Below are positions 42,430 to 54,002 of a DNA stretch of 64,000 nucleotides, in pieces (position 1 is the stretch's first letter; the number at the start of each line of letters is the position of its first letter). The position numbers and the translations under genes were made by a program. The stretch is taken from NCBI GenBank assembly GCA_019918135.1, contig WBZZ01000752.1, positions 58,501 to 122,500 on the forward strand. Direction: 5' to 3'. Below the pieces are notes generated by a model. That model did not search any database, was not told the DNA's origin, and was given only the letters and a program-made list of their open reading frames with translations. Source of the DNA: Paulinella micropora (Eukaryota; Cercozoa; Imbricatea; Euglyphida; Paulinellidae).

Positions 42430-43620
42430 GGGAGTGCAGAAGATGAGGAAGAAGTAGTAAGCATGCCAAGCTTGGGTGATGCAGAAGAGGAGCCTGAGTC
42501 AGAAGACAAACAAACCTCTGAGGACTCGGAGGCAGAGCAGGAGCAAGAGGAAAGAGAGATGGGAAGAGAGAAGAGATCAGGCAACACGAGCAAGCGTGAA
42601 TCTGCATCATGAAGGTATGAGGAAGAGAGGAGAGAGAAAAGGGAAGCCTCTTCCTCTAGCTCGTCCGGTACCTCTGGGGGCGATAGATTAAGTGGCAGTG
42701 ACGAAGAGAAAGCACCAAAGGTGGGACTCTCTACAACTGCAACGTCGGACAAGAAGTCAGTGGACCCCGTGCGCAAGAAGAAACGCAAGGAACGGCGATT
42801 GGTGGTAAGCTATGACGAAAGTCTGCTAGTGGCAGTGAGAGAGAAGAGAGTGGAACTATTCACCCTCATATATACCCATTTCAGAGGCGAGGCGAAAAGG
42901 CTGGTCACGGATTTGGTCCGGGACGGCACACCGGAATTTGGGCAACACCCTGACGCCATGTGGAAGCGACTGAAGGACCGGTATGGCAAGGGTAATCCCA
43001 GTGATCTGCTGGAGAAGCAGAGAAAGATGGCTAGCTGGGAGTTCAACTCCTCCACGCAGTATGAAGGACAGATTGCGGAGTTTGAGGCAGTAAGAGAGCA
43101 GCTGGCCAAAAAGGGGCATCATCCTTCTGACTTAAGCTTTGAGCAGATAATACGTGACGCGATAATGGGACCCGAGATGAGGGACAAGGAGGTGCAGGCT
43201 GATTGGAAGCAGTGGTTACTTGCAGCAGACTTTGAGAAAGACAAGCAATCATGGGATGTACATCAATGGTGGCAAGAGCTCAAGAGGAAAGCCAAAGACA
43301 GTGATTTGCAAAAAGAAAGAGAGAGAAAGGCCAGCAAGAAGGCTAAGGCAAACGCTGCAAAGATTGAGAAGAAGAAACCCTTTACTACTCCCTGCATATA
43401 CTTTCAGAAGGGAAGGTGCAAAAAGGGAGGAGAGTGTCAATATCTGCACCTCAACGACAAGCTGAAGGGGGTTTGTTCCTTTTCAGCAAGGAAGGAGACT
43501 GCAAGTACGGGAGCAAATGCAGATTCTCGCACTCAGGAAAGGAAAAGAAAGAAGGAGGCGGCACGCGAGGTAAGGAAGGGCATGGAGCAGTCAGAAGAGC
43601 ACGAAGGAAAAGAGTAAGAA
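42430..43620 (+). pseudogene. Copia-D gag, N-terminal part with CCCH fingers
   Basis: An acidic/Ser-rich N-terminal stretch (42460-42700; TGA at about 42610), then a UBN2-type Copia gag core: MWKRLKDRYGKGNPSDLLEK, MASWEFNSSTQYEGQIAEF. From 43380 a CCCH finger PCIYFQKGRCKKGGECQYLH (C-x7-C-x5-C-x3-H, ideal spacing) follows, and directly after, in the +2 frame, FLFSKEGDCKYGSKCRFSH is the second half of a similar finger whose frame is shifted relative to the first. CCCH fingers bind RNA; tandem pairs are typical of cellular RNA-binding proteins. Confidence 0.7.
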
Positions 43621-44524
43621 GGAGAAGAAGTGCTTCAACTGTAAAGGGAAGGGGCATTATGCCACCAACTGTAAGAAGCCCTGCCTACGATGTGGTGGTG
43701 ACCACCTCTTGACTAAGTGCACTCATGGTCCGGACGGGAATGGCGAGCAACCGGGGGCGAAGGCGAAGGCCGACATGGCCAAGAAGAAGTCTCCGGGGGC
43801 GGACACGAGTGGGGGCACGGATGATGAGGAGGATGGAGAGCTCAACCACGCCTACAGTCTACTGCGGCAAAGGAAGGCAGCGCGTGCATACACGGTAAAA
43901 AGGAGTAGAAGCAAGAAGAGGAGTCGGGGTGAGGAGAGTCAACACTCCGCAAGGGGTGCAAGCGCAGACCCTCAGCCGGAAAGCCCAGAGTTAGTCAATC
44001 CTTCCAGCCAACTTGGAGAGGAAAAGGGACTGTTCCCGGAGGTGAGCAACTTCGAGGAGTTCAACAACTTCGTAAACGCTTTGGCTGCACCTAGGGCAAA
44101 CGACACTATGCCTACGCCGGAAGCTGAGGCTGTCGAGGGGGAAGGTGATCTAAGCGGAGCTGCCGCGCCCAATGCAGGTGGCCCTGCAGAGGATCCCACG
44201 TACTACTCTCGATTGGAGGCAGCTGCGGAGTTTCTTCGCAATGTTGGGTATGATTACATCCCGGTACGAGTTCGTGATGGTATGGCTGACGGAGAGGCGA
44301 AGGAGATCCCAGGGTCTCTGCCGGGCCAGAATCCAAGCGAACCTAAGGGGGTAAAGAAGCCGCGACCTCGAAGAAGGAGGGCAGATTGGGAGCCGTGGCA
44401 AGACTCTAATATATTATTACTATCTCTCAGGACAGCGACGAGACGGAGTCCCCTCTCTCAAGCTCGGAGAAGGAAGAGGAAGCTCCAATTGCTGTACGAC
44501 AATACCGGGACGGTGGCGGTGTAA
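43621..44524 (+). CDS. Copia-D gag, CCHC knuckles and linker
   Basis: Frame change at about 43600, then KCFNCKGKGHYATNCKKP, a perfect CCHC knuckle (C-x2-C-x4-H-x4-C), followed immediately by a second one, CLRCGGDHLLTKC (C-x2-C-x3-H-x4-C). A basic/acidic linker of about 270 residues follows, with no enzymatic domain. These knuckles bind the element's RNA. The open frame has no Met start of its own; it is part of a polyprotein broken by indels. Confidence 0.7.
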
Positions 44525-46594
44525 CGCATGAGTTTCGGCACTACGGCGACGGACGAGGAAGGCTGGTAACCTTCGGCACGCCTATGGGGCCGACGGAGTG
44601 GATACCCCCGTCCTGGTACCGCTACATACCAACGGGACCGGGTATAGTGGACCAGTACATGGAGTGGCAACTCAACTGGAAGGAGTTTAGAAGACTCCGG
44701 GATGGAACCGACCTACCTAGAGCGATGATGGTGAAGGGAACCGGAAGTAAGTCCGGCACCGGCAAGAGCAAGACCATAGCTACTCCGCAAACACCTGACT
44801 CTATTTATTCATTACCCGAACCCTTGAAATATGGTCCCGAAACCTACGAGATACCGCCAGAACATCTGCGTCACGCCGACGATGAGCCAGTTGGAGTGGT
44901 AGAAGCTCGTCTGGAAGGAAGGTGCTACGGTTCAACGTTCGGAAGAGACCGGTGCCTGAGAACGAGAAAGGAGGCGGTGGAATCCGAGTACCAACAGGTG
45001 CAGGCGGATGCGGCGGGCCTTGTCACCGGGAACATGATGTTCTGCACCAATCACCAAGACAGGAGAGAGATATTACGTGGATGAAAGCATAAGGGCCAAG
45101 TCGCGCGAATGGGCCTTGATGCCGGCGTATAGACTGGTGATTGAAATGGAGGAGCGAGGCTTGGGACACCTGATTGGGCGGGCAAAACCGGACAAGATGG
45201 TGGAGCATCTGACGCGACAGGAGGCCCAGAGGCGAGGAGTGAACTGGGACCGGTCGCTGGTTCCTATCATATTCACTATTCTGCGAGAAGAGCATACCGG
45301 AGTGCTCTACAACTGGAGCATCAACAGGGATAAGGTAAAGTGGGAGGAGCCGGGGGTGCCGAGAAATCGGAAGGTGTACCAGGAGCGTGTGCCTTACCGG
45401 TCGGTGAAAGCGGCGGTGACACAGTATCGCGCTATGAAGAATCCGGCCCACGCAGGGAAGTACGACGACGACTTAAAGCGAGTCGGACTGGTGCGGGATC
45501 AGGCTCAGATGACGCCGATAGTAGTTAAAGGGAGAGTGACTGCGTCGCCGGTGACGGAGGGAGCGATGCCTCCGTTGACTCCGAGGGTGGAAAGGAAAAC
45601 CAGGGAGAACACCGCGGTTAAGGCGGAGCGCCAGGCGGAAAGTGCTGACACGGCTATGCCGAGCCCGGGAAGGGCCAAGCCCGAAATGATGGCTACCCCG
45701 GAGGAAGTAACAGACCCGCTGGTGTATTTGGAAAATGGAAGCACCCCGTGGAGGGAGCACATGGCGGAGCTCTACCAGAGCTTTCCGGAGGATTCAACGG
45801 AGGTGCAAGAGGAGTCCGAGGATTCCAAAGATCCGGGAAGGGTGGATGACACGGTGTCTTTGGTGGCCCAGGTGCGGGCGGCGGCGCCCTACGACACGCC
45901 TAAGGCTAAGAAGTTTAAAGAGGAAATGGGGAGGGCACTGACCCGTATTAAGGGGCAACTAACGCCCACCAAACCGAAACGTCCGGAGCGCGAAGGTGAT
46001 GAGAGGACACGCACCAACATGCTTCGACACCTCCGCAAGTTAGCAACGGTGATGACGGAGCTCTACGGAGAGGACGTCCGAGCGGTGAGCATGGACCAGA
46101 TCAACGAAGTTCAGCAACTTATAACCAAAGTGGCTGAGAAGAGATTGTGGAAAAGAGAGGATCGAAAGGAAGGGGTGCCTATCCAGGGAGTGGCGACGGG
46201 CCAACTAACTCCGGAGGACGCTGTAAGCCCAGGCAAGCAGCGAATGGAAATGGAGCCGGAACCTGGGCGTGAGCGGGTGAGCGAAAAGAAAAGGATTCAG
46301 CGTTTGGAAGTCATAATGGAGCAGCAAAACGAAGTAAATCAGAACCGGGTGGCGTGGCCGCCACAGTGGGGGGATGACCACCGAGATCTGCAGGATTTCG
46401 AAGGGCGATGGCAGGAGTATGTGGGATTGCTATATCGCTGGTCGACCGGATGGCGGCATTTCCGTACAACAAGCCGAAATTCCCCGCGCACTGGAACCCA
46501 AAGCCATGGAGAATGGCAGGAGGCTGGGAGAAGCGACCTCGACCCTACTGGTTACAACCGCTGGAGGGAGGCAATAGACCGGAGCATGTGGTAG
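44525..46594 (+). pseudogene. Copia-D middle region, unassigned
   Basis: Two overlapping frames, 44522-45084 (VTHEFRHYGDGRGRLVTFG, WIPPSWYRYIPTGPGIVDQY) and 45077-46594 (KSREWALMPAYRLVIEMEE...). They seem to be one protein with a 1-bp shift at about 45077. Rich in Glu, Arg and Pro with a long charged helix near 46000-46350 (RHLRKLATVMTELYGEDVRA). No domain recognised; the size of this region makes the element longer than a standard Copia. Confidence 0.45.
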
Positions 46595-48449
46595 TCTACG
46601 CCAGCGAGGTCCAGGGGGAGCCTGAGCAATTTCAGGAAGAAGAAATGGAGGTGATAAGAATGATGTTGAATCGCGCGCTAATGGGGAAGGATGGGCGGAA
46701 GGCGACAAGACCGCGAAAGGTCCCCGACCACATGCTGGGTGGGGGGCTGTGTCCGACATGGCGCCACCAAGCTACAAGGAGTTTATGCAGGGCGTCAAGC
46801 GGGAGATGAAAGAGTTCAGCGCGGTGGGTGGAACCACCAGGATGGACGCCCAAGGGGATTACAAGCTACCTACTCTCCGAGGTGACGGGCGGGATGGATG
46901 CCTACCACCAAAGGAAGTGTGGGTGGGTGAGCACTTAACAGAACTACTCGTGTGCGGACCTAAGATGATGCTAGATGTACACGTTGTGTTGCGAAAGGAT
47001 TCGCCTTACGTCACTAGGGCGGTGGTCCCGGATGTGAAGGAGGAGGAGAAAGACGCCCTTCTGTACTTCGACACGGAAGACTCGGTAATCAGGTTTCAAT
47101 CTGGATCGACTGAGGAACAGCAAGCTGCCTTCTGGACCACCAACAAGGCAAGGAAGAAGGAGTGGGATATGGAACTACTCCATCGGATATTTCATGATCC
47201 CGCTGCCGCAAAGTTGCAAGAAATTGCCCAAGCCCATGATGTAAAACCAGTGAACGTCAACAAAGACGTTAGCAAGGAGTGTCCGGAGTGTCCGGCGGGC
47301 GGAGCCCAAAAGCCGCCTCATCGAGCGAAGGCGCATGGAACCAGAATGAAGGAGAAGGGTGAAGGCTGGTCGGTGGACACCTCGGCGCTGCTGGCAAGGC
47401 CTCTACTTAACGGAGAGCGATGCCTCATGGCAATGGTAGAGGACACCGTGGGATACACCAACTTGGAACTTCTCCTGAACGCGGAGATGCAGCGGCAGTC
47501 CGTGGTGGCAAGCAAGGTGTTTCGGATGAGCAGGACCCAGACCGGAAACCGGGTTAAGCAAATACGGGGGGACGGCGCTTATCAGAGATCGCAAGTCTTC
47601 AATGACCTGATTGAAAGTGTTGGGGTGCGCCCCCGATACGCAGTTAGGAACGATCCCAATAAGCAGGCTCTGGTGGAAGTCTCGCAGAAGCATATCTGGG
47701 CGGGGGAGAGGAATCTACTAAAGAGAGCGCAACTGCCATATGTGTACTTGGGTTACGCGCTACTGCACGTTGGGCTACTGAATAACCTGACGCCGCCACC
47801 GGGAGGCAAAGAGCCGCGACTATTCACCATGTTCCCTTACGAGAAAAATGTGGATTGGCTGTCGTTGCTGCACACCTTTCGATGCCTTTGTCATGCGGTG
47901 CTTGACAAGAAGTACCATGGGCTAAGAAAGGAGGAAGACCGCTCATTACCCGCGGCGTGGATGGGGTTGGACTTGGAGACCTCCGCGCACGTGGTTTTAG
48001 TCCAGGGGGAGGTCAGGCGTTGGCGCGACGTCGTCAACTTTGACGAGAATCAACCGGCATGGCCCATACTAGTAAAAATTTGGAAGGCGGCCGGGTTGAA
48101 GGTGGATGAGGCCCAAGGTGCCCTGATCAACGATGATCTGGAGGACCTGTTTGTCAAACCAGAAGGGGCGCAAGACAGTGATCGCATAGCTGTGGTCAAA
48201 GTAGAAAAGGAGGAAGGAACGCTGAGGCAGCCGGAGCCGGACAAACGGACGAGACACGAGAGGTGACTCGGGGTCTGATCGTAGAAGTGCAGGCAAAGGA
48301 GTGGGGCTGGAACAGGGCAAAGAAGACCTACGGCCCCCAATGGAAGAGTAAGACTCGGAAGGGCGCAGTGGAAGGAGAATGCGATCCCATTCGACAAGGG
48401 AAAAAGTTGCAGCCGGCCCATTTCGTGCGGTTCGAAAACCGAAAATGAA
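46595..48449 (+). pseudogene. Copia-D pre-integrase and integrase
   Basis: The main frame is 46749-48266. LLHRIFHDPAAAKL and CPECPAGG form the H-H-C-C pre-integrase zinc region; the integrase core has Asp in GWSVDTSALL, Asp in QIRGDGAYQRS and Glu in ALVEVSQKHIW, the D-D-E triad in Copia order. GYALLHVGLLNNLTPPPG and FTMFPYEKNVDWLSLLHTF match the downstream Copia blocks (P--L-pFGc). The protease DSG motif is not visible. After TGA at 48266 the sequence continues in another frame to the pre-RT block. Confidence 0.75.
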
Positions 48450-48719
48450 GTGGAAAAGATGCTAGACACGGAAATCCTGAAACGGGCAGTACGTGAGCGG
48501 GCACTGGCGGCTACCTTTACCCGTCCGGTGGCGGAAAAGGAAGCTACCGCTTCGGGAAAGTTTGAAGACGCAAGAGCGCAAGAGATAGCCACCCTGTGGG
48601 CGCAAGAATGCTTCAGGAGGCGAAAGAGGGAGTCCGTGCCGGAGCGGGACTTGTGCCGGGGAAGGTACGCAGACGCGACAAAAGAATCGGGCGGCAAAGT
48701 GCTCAAGTACAAGCAATAA
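48450..48719 (+). pseudogene. Copia-D pre-RT fragment
   Basis: VEKMLDTEILKRAVRERALA follows HFVRFEN in a shifted frame, the same block that in Copia-C stands about 60 residues upstream of the RT. It then runs 80 codons as charged sequence to a TAA and the junction with Copia-C. Confidence 0.6.
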
Positions 48720-50038
48720 TGCTTTCCCCACTTTCTATGTTTCCCTCCATTGCTTCTTCGCTACCCTCCATTATGACTAGCACATACTCTTCTTCTTCTG
48801 AGCTGTCCTTTCCCTCAGACTTATCTTCTCCTTCCTCCTCACCCTCCTCTCCTACTTCTCCCCTCATAAGAGTAACTCCTTTGGCTGCTCTCTTTCGAAA
48901 TTTGCCACTCTTGTCTCTTTGCTTCCCCTTTGAGGAGTCAGAGTGAGCTGACTTTGGACTAGCGAGAGTCGTTTGGGGCTTGATTTTGTTTGGGGCAAAA
49001 ACGCTTAGTGTGTCCAGTCTGATAGCAGTTATAGCATGTCGCTGTCAGCCACCACTCCTGCTCTGAACTATCACTACCACTCTTGTTGCCCTTGCCCTTC
49101 CCGTTCTTAGTCCATTTCTTGTTCTTCTCTCTCTTTTCTCCTTTCTCTCCTCCCTCTCCCTCTCCAAACAGTAGATTCGCTCCCTTACCCTCTCTCTTTC
49201 TCTCCCTCTCCTTCTTACGCTCCTTCCTCAATCTCTTTTGCTTCGCATCCCACAGCACGTAAATTTCCTTTGCAGACTTTATTATTTCATCGTGTGATGG
49301 TCTGTTTGCTGCCGCTAGTCTGTAGTAGTCATTGAAAAATGTTGTTCCGTAAGCTTCGTGTTCAGCTAGCTTCTCTAACAGTCCGTTCACTGCATCATCT
49401 TCCCCAAAATCTGCTACTCGGAAGGCTTCAAGCCACTGCTTCTGGAGATGATGTTGGGCCAGATATTCTTCCATATCTTCTGTCGGTCTTGGTCTCTGAT
49501 CTTTAAAGGCTTTCTCCACGACATATCTCGCCGCACCGCTTATATTACCGTATTTTTCTTTTACGATGCCGACTTTTTCAAACGGGCAATGTGCCTTTTT
49601 ACTGCGAAGGAATTGAGCCACTTTGGTTTCCGAGAATGCAGTTGTAACGAGAAATTGAAACATTCTGCAACGATGCAGATATCGTTGCTCGCCTTTATAC
49701 TTCTTCTTTCTCAGTATGTAAACGTCTTTGTTGCTTCTTGTCATTGCACTTTTCTTCCTTCGTTTCGCTCTGTCTTCCCAAGCATTCTTCTCTTCCTTCG
49801 ATAGATCTTTCCAGTTGTCTGGTTTCTCTACCGCTACCTTCGCGTCTTGTGCTGTCTGACTACCTCTCTGTCTCGGTTGTCGAGATTGTGTTTCATCTTC
49901 TTCATCTGGTCCCTCCGGTGTGTCCACCTCGTGTGGTTCTCTCGGCTCATCCATTTCCTCTGCCTTTCTCGTCCTGTCTCTGTCGTGACCATATTTGGTC
50001 TTCGCTGCCTTATGGTCTTTAAAGGCATCATGAAACAT
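48720..50038 (-). CDS. Copia-C gag with CCHC knuckle
   Basis: ATG at 50036-50038, 359 codons to TAG at 48959. The N-terminal 100 residues are Glu/Lys/Pro-rich; the central gag core runs from about 115 to 290 (KAHCPFEKVGIVKEKYGNIS, KQWLEAFRVADFGEDDAVNG); the end has ATCYNCYQTGHTKRFCPKQN, a perfect C-x2-C-x4-H-x4-C knuckle. After the stop an acidic region continues in the same strand to 48720 (GEVGEEGEEEGEDKSEGKD). The 160-bp leader between the ATG and the inverted LTR fits a 5' untranslated region with the primer site. Confidence 0.75.
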
Positions 50039-50190
50039 GTCTCCGAGAGTTGTGCTAATACCATAAGCGTATTCCTCTATCTGATACTAGTAACAACTTT
50101 GCAAATCTTTCTTGTTTCCGCTAAACACCGGAGTGTGAGACAGCAACTGTCTCATGCTAAGTGCATTGTGCCGAAGTTCGCTATCCCAGC

Positions 50191-50201
50191 GGCTCATAAC
50201 C
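50191..50201 (-). promoter_or_regulatory. Putative primer-binding site, half-tRNA(iMet) type
   Basis: Next to the end of the inverted LTR, the minus strand reads GGTTATGAGCC. It is complementary to GGCTCATAACC, the anticodon-loop region of an initiator Met tRNA (CAT anticodon), not to a tRNA 3' end. Drosophila copia and other hemiviruses prime from such an internal tRNA half. The same 11 bases follow the Copia-B LTR at 32688-32698. Confidence 0.55.
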
Positions 50202-50511
50202 GTTGATTAGGTAAATACCCGGTCACTCACGGACCTAATACCTTACACGCCGGTTTGCTGAGAGACTCCGTTAGAAGCCACGATACCAATCGACACTTTT
50301 AATCCGCACGTAGATAGCAGAACTGACAAACTCAAAGGTAATAATGAAACTGAAATAAAGTCCGCACGACTGTAATTATTACTCAATGGTCAGTGTCCAA
50401 TCCTGAATGCCAATATGGACCGTTACGTCCGTTACAATAATTGACTAGAACTATACGGTCATTCTACTATACGAATAAATTACTTCCAGTCACAAAGCAA
50501 TTACTAAAAGT
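50200..50511 (-). repeat. Copia-C LTR, inverted copy
   Basis: Reverse complement of 55625-55937. On the minus strand it starts CTTTTAGTAATTGCTTTGTG and ends CCTAATCAACGG. Lacks the first 24 bp of the LTR. Confidence 0.85.
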
Positions 50512-50519
50512 AAAAACGG

Positions 50520-50925
50520 TGGGGAAGAGCAGTAAAAGAGACACAGGACACGGAAAGGTAATAAGCTTTGAAGACTTTAAGAGAATAAGTGAACAGCTGA
50601 ACAACCTGTGTATTTTGGACGATGAAACGGGAGATGTTGTGATGATGACGAAGAAGGAAGGAGAGAGAGTAGCCGAGGCAGATGGACTGTTGACAGATGT
50701 GTTTTGGGCTGTAAACGAGGTATTTCTAAAGCATGCAGCAGGCACACCACTAATCACAAGAGAGACAGACATAAAGAAGCGAGCAGCTAAGAATACTCAA
50801 AGTGCGAAAGCTAAGGAAAGAGCTAAGTGGGAGTGTGAGTATAGACATAGCGAAGGACATCCAAGACCTGAGAAGACCGAAATAGCTAGGTTGCTATATG
50901 CGCTGACGAAGCAGGACCGATAGTA
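50520..50925 (+). pseudogene. Copia-C plus-strand region upstream of protease, part 1
   Basis: Open frame to TAG 50923: KSSKRDTGHGKVISFEDFKR, ISEQLNNLCILDDETGDVVM, LTDVFWAVNEVFLKHAAGTP. Helical and charged, no recognised domain. It begins right after the truncated LTR, so its natural start is lost. Confidence 0.45.
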
Positions 50926-52242
50926 GTGAAAGAGGGTTTGTCTTATGACCCGGACGGCAAAGAGAACGAGTTTTACTCAGAACTATTAGCAATAATAGAT
51001 TATGGGATACTCGACTTAGCTAAGAATCACGACAATCAATTTGCTCTTTTTATCGTGCGATCGATGCCCAACCTTATGAAGATATGGCATGAGGTAGAAG
51101 CGAGAGGGGTAACACTGAACGCATATTTGCGTAAGCAACACTCAGGAGATGCACACAAGTTTTTCAGCCCGGAACAGGCAGCAATGAGGAAGAAAGAGTT
51201 TGACAGGAAGAGACGGGAGATAGACGGACACTCAGAGGATGACGAGTTTGATCCGGAAAACCTAGAACACTCTAGAACCTCTGAGGAGATGAGGTCAGGA
51301 ATCCCCATAAGCTACAGATCATACTGCAAAGCGCGAGAAGACCTTGACTGGATGTATGAGGAGAGATTCGAGAGAGAAAGGAAGGACAGAGTCCAGAAGA
51401 AAGAGAATGAGGAGGAAGAGGAGCAAGATCACAATCTCATGGTAGACGATAGCGAGACGGTAGGACGCAAGAAAAAGATGATAGTTCAAGACAGCGGATC
51501 GTCAAGGGATATAGCATGTACACCGCACATCTTACACAACGTCCGAAAGATCGAACCCGTTAGCTTAGTCAGCGGGAACGGAGGGAGTGTAGTGCGAAAC
51601 ATGGGGGAAGCGCGGTTGACAAGAATAGATGGATCGGGAAAGCCAGTTTTGGTAAAGAAAGATATGTTGTTAGACAACAGGGTTGCAGTCAGTATTATGT
51701 CTACTGGAAACATGGACCACGATCACCACAGATCTATCATTCACCAGAATGGGCAGCTACTAATCCTAAAACACCCCATAAGGATTAAAGAGAGTGACGT
51801 GATCGTGAGGGGGAGACTTACGCCTGGCATGCTCTATCGCTGGGACAATGAAAAGGACAAACCCCTCAACATAAACGAACGTTACAACCCCAAAGTGAAA
51901 GAGAGGAAGAAGAAGACGGGTAGACGGGGCGGGAATCCCCAAAAGAGAGAGAGTGAGAGCAAGCAATCGAGATTAAGTGAGAACGAGGAAACCAGAGGCA
52001 GCGTTTTATATGCTATGTATCCTGAGAAAGGACTGAAAGGTAAACCGATTGACATTTACATCATACATCAGTGTAGTGGTCATAAAGCATTACCAAAGAC
52101 CTATGCATTAGGCAAGGCTATGGGTAGAAAAGTGATAGGAAGCGAGGATAGAGTTAGATTTTGCGAAGCCTGTATGATGGGGAAAGCTAAAGTGTTACCC
52201 CGATTTAGGGTTAATAGAATTGAGAGCGAGTTACACTTGTGA
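50926..52242 (+). pseudogene. Copia-C protease and pre-integrase region
   Basis: 438 codons in the frame following the TAG. Residues 1-170 are a charged linker; then VQDSGSSRDIACTPHILHNV, the D-S-G protease motif with its hydrophobic follow-on, and VSLVSGNGGSVV as flap-like region. At the end HQCSGHKALPKTY and FCEACMMGKAKVLPRF form the H-H-C-C pre-integrase zinc region. Stop TGA at 52240. Confidence 0.75.
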
Positions 52243-53290
52243 GGTTTTACATGTAGATACTTCGGGGGCGGTCATGTGAATTCACGGTAAGTTCTATAAA
52301 TTTTGCGTTACAGACGATTACTCGGGGTACATCAAAGATTATTATTTACGTTACAAGAACGATTTGTAGACTGTTTGAAGCAAGCAGTAGCGTGGTTTGA
52401 GAGGCAGACAGGGAAAAAAGTCAGACAGATCACTTGCGACAATGAGTTCGATGTTCCAACTGAAATTATAGAGTGGTGGAAACCCCTACAATTCATTTGG
52501 AAGACTAGTGCTCCAGATGATAAAGATGGCAACACCATAGCTGAGAAGGTCAACGACATCACAGCCCAGCCCGGGCCATGCGATATGAGGCTAAGTTGCC
52601 ACGCGGCCCAGTTTTGGGCGGAAATGGAACACAGCCACAACCTTGCACAACATTCTACCAGCCACGACAGGACCTAGGAAAGGAACCTCACCTTTTGAGC
52701 AATGTCTAGGCTACAAGCCAGCTATCCGACAATTTAAGCCTATAGGATGTACACCTAAACATAGGAAAGCAGGTAGGCAAAGGCAACTATAGGGGAAAGC
52801 GCGTGATTACTTGGGTACGATGTATTTAAGGAGCTATACCGAGTTTGGGATGGTCGTAAGGTCATCACAAATGTGCGTAATGTACGCTTTAACCCCAATA
52901 TAGTTGGTAAGGATGCTCACCCACCCAGAGAAGTTAGATGGGACGACGAGGAATCTGAGGGGGAGAGTAGTGACAACGTACATCTAGAACAGCCGTTAGA
53001 CGAACCCGAACTTAAAGATGAGGGGGAGTTAGACAAACACGAGGAGTTACAGGAAGAAAAAGACATTCACACTCCAGATTCCGGTCTCTCATCAGAGTCG
53101 AAGGTAGAACTAGCTGACGACAAGGATGATGGGGTAACACCCGTCACAGCGCAAAGCCCCGAAGCAGACCACCCTAGTAGGAGGTACGTAGACGCGCCCA
53201 CACTTGGGAGCAAAGTGACAAAATCACATCAGGTAACATAGTGAGAGGGAAACGAGAGGCAAAGGTTAGGACACAGTTACACAACCACTT
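52243..53290 (+). pseudogene. Copia-C integrase, several stops
   Basis: VLHVDTSGAVM then FCVTDDYSGYIKDYYLRYKN gives the first Asp and the following strand; ITCDNEFDVPTEIIEWWKPL the second Asp; NTIAEKVNDIT the Glu region. TGA at about 52276 and TAG at 52364 break the frame. After about 52800, YRVWDGRKVITNVRNVRFNP is the downstream Copia block before RT, followed by an acidic linker (DEEGE..). Confidence 0.65.
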
Positions 53291-53399
53291 GCAGAAAAGA
53301 AAGCAGCAGTAAAAGCAGCTATATTGACAGGAGAGAGAGTTAGTGTGCCGGGAGTAGCTTTCGGAGAAGAATGGGCAAAGGAAGAATACGGAGACAACT

Positions 53400-54002
53400 G
53401 GCAATCAGTTAAGAGAGAAGGAAAAGTCTAAGAGAACCATGCGAGAAGGGAGAGAGACTTAAAGTCCGTAAGATGCCTAAGCCCAGTCACTTCGTAGTCT
53501 TTGACGACGGTCAAGTAGAAAAGATGTTAGATAGCGAAATTAGAAAATATAGGATAGATAGGATAAGACCCGTCGGAGAACTAGAGCATCCCGAGATGTC
53601 CGCAGAAAGTATCGTAGAGGATCAAACCACTGCGTTACTGTGCCTGACATTGAAGGTACTAAAGGCAATCGTTGATGAGGAAGTAACTGCCAAAGAGTTG
53701 AAAGCAGGAATGGATAAAGAGATCGAAGCTCTAAAGTCTTTTAACACTTACACGTGGGTAAGCCCTAAGGAAGCGAAAGAAAAAGGAGTAAAAGTAGTGA
53801 GATTAACGTGGGTACATAAAGTCAAACTAGACGAAAAGGGACGTAAGTTCATTAAGTCAAGGTTAGCTTTACGGGGAGATATGCTAGAGCCAGGAGTTAG
53901 CTATAACCCAGATCAATTGTTCATACCCTGCGCCGCGCATCGCTCATTGCTCTTTTGTCTAAGCTTGCAGCATGGCATGGACATAAGCTATAAGGTATAG
54001 AC
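53400..54002 (+). pseudogene. Copia-C RT, N-terminal part
   Basis: PKPSHFVVFDDGQVEKMLDS marks the pre-RT block, shared with Copia-D. The RT begins with ELKAGMDKEIEALKSFNTYT WVSPKEAK (A-eeElesL--n-TW), then RLTWVHKVKLDEKGRKFIKS RLALRGD and PGVSYNPDQLF. The frame ends at GMDISYKV-stop; the correct frame continues as IDFKNAYLNARMHDPVY, which has the first RT catalytic Asp. So a 1-bp shift lies at about 53995. Confidence 0.85.

Larger units (their letters stand above)
42430..48719 (+). mobile_element. Copia-D: Copia element truncated before RT
   Basis: Plus-strand gag with four zinc-finger motifs, a long unassigned middle, the pre-integrase/integrase region and a conserved pre-RT block, ending at 48719 where the minus-strand gag of Copia-C begins. 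The pre-RT block (AHFVRFEN...VEKMLDTEIL) matches Copia-C at 53486-53535 (SHFVVFDDGQVEKMLDSEI), so D and C belong to one lineage, although D is clearly more GC-rich. RT, RNase H and LTRs are missing. Confidence 0.7.
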
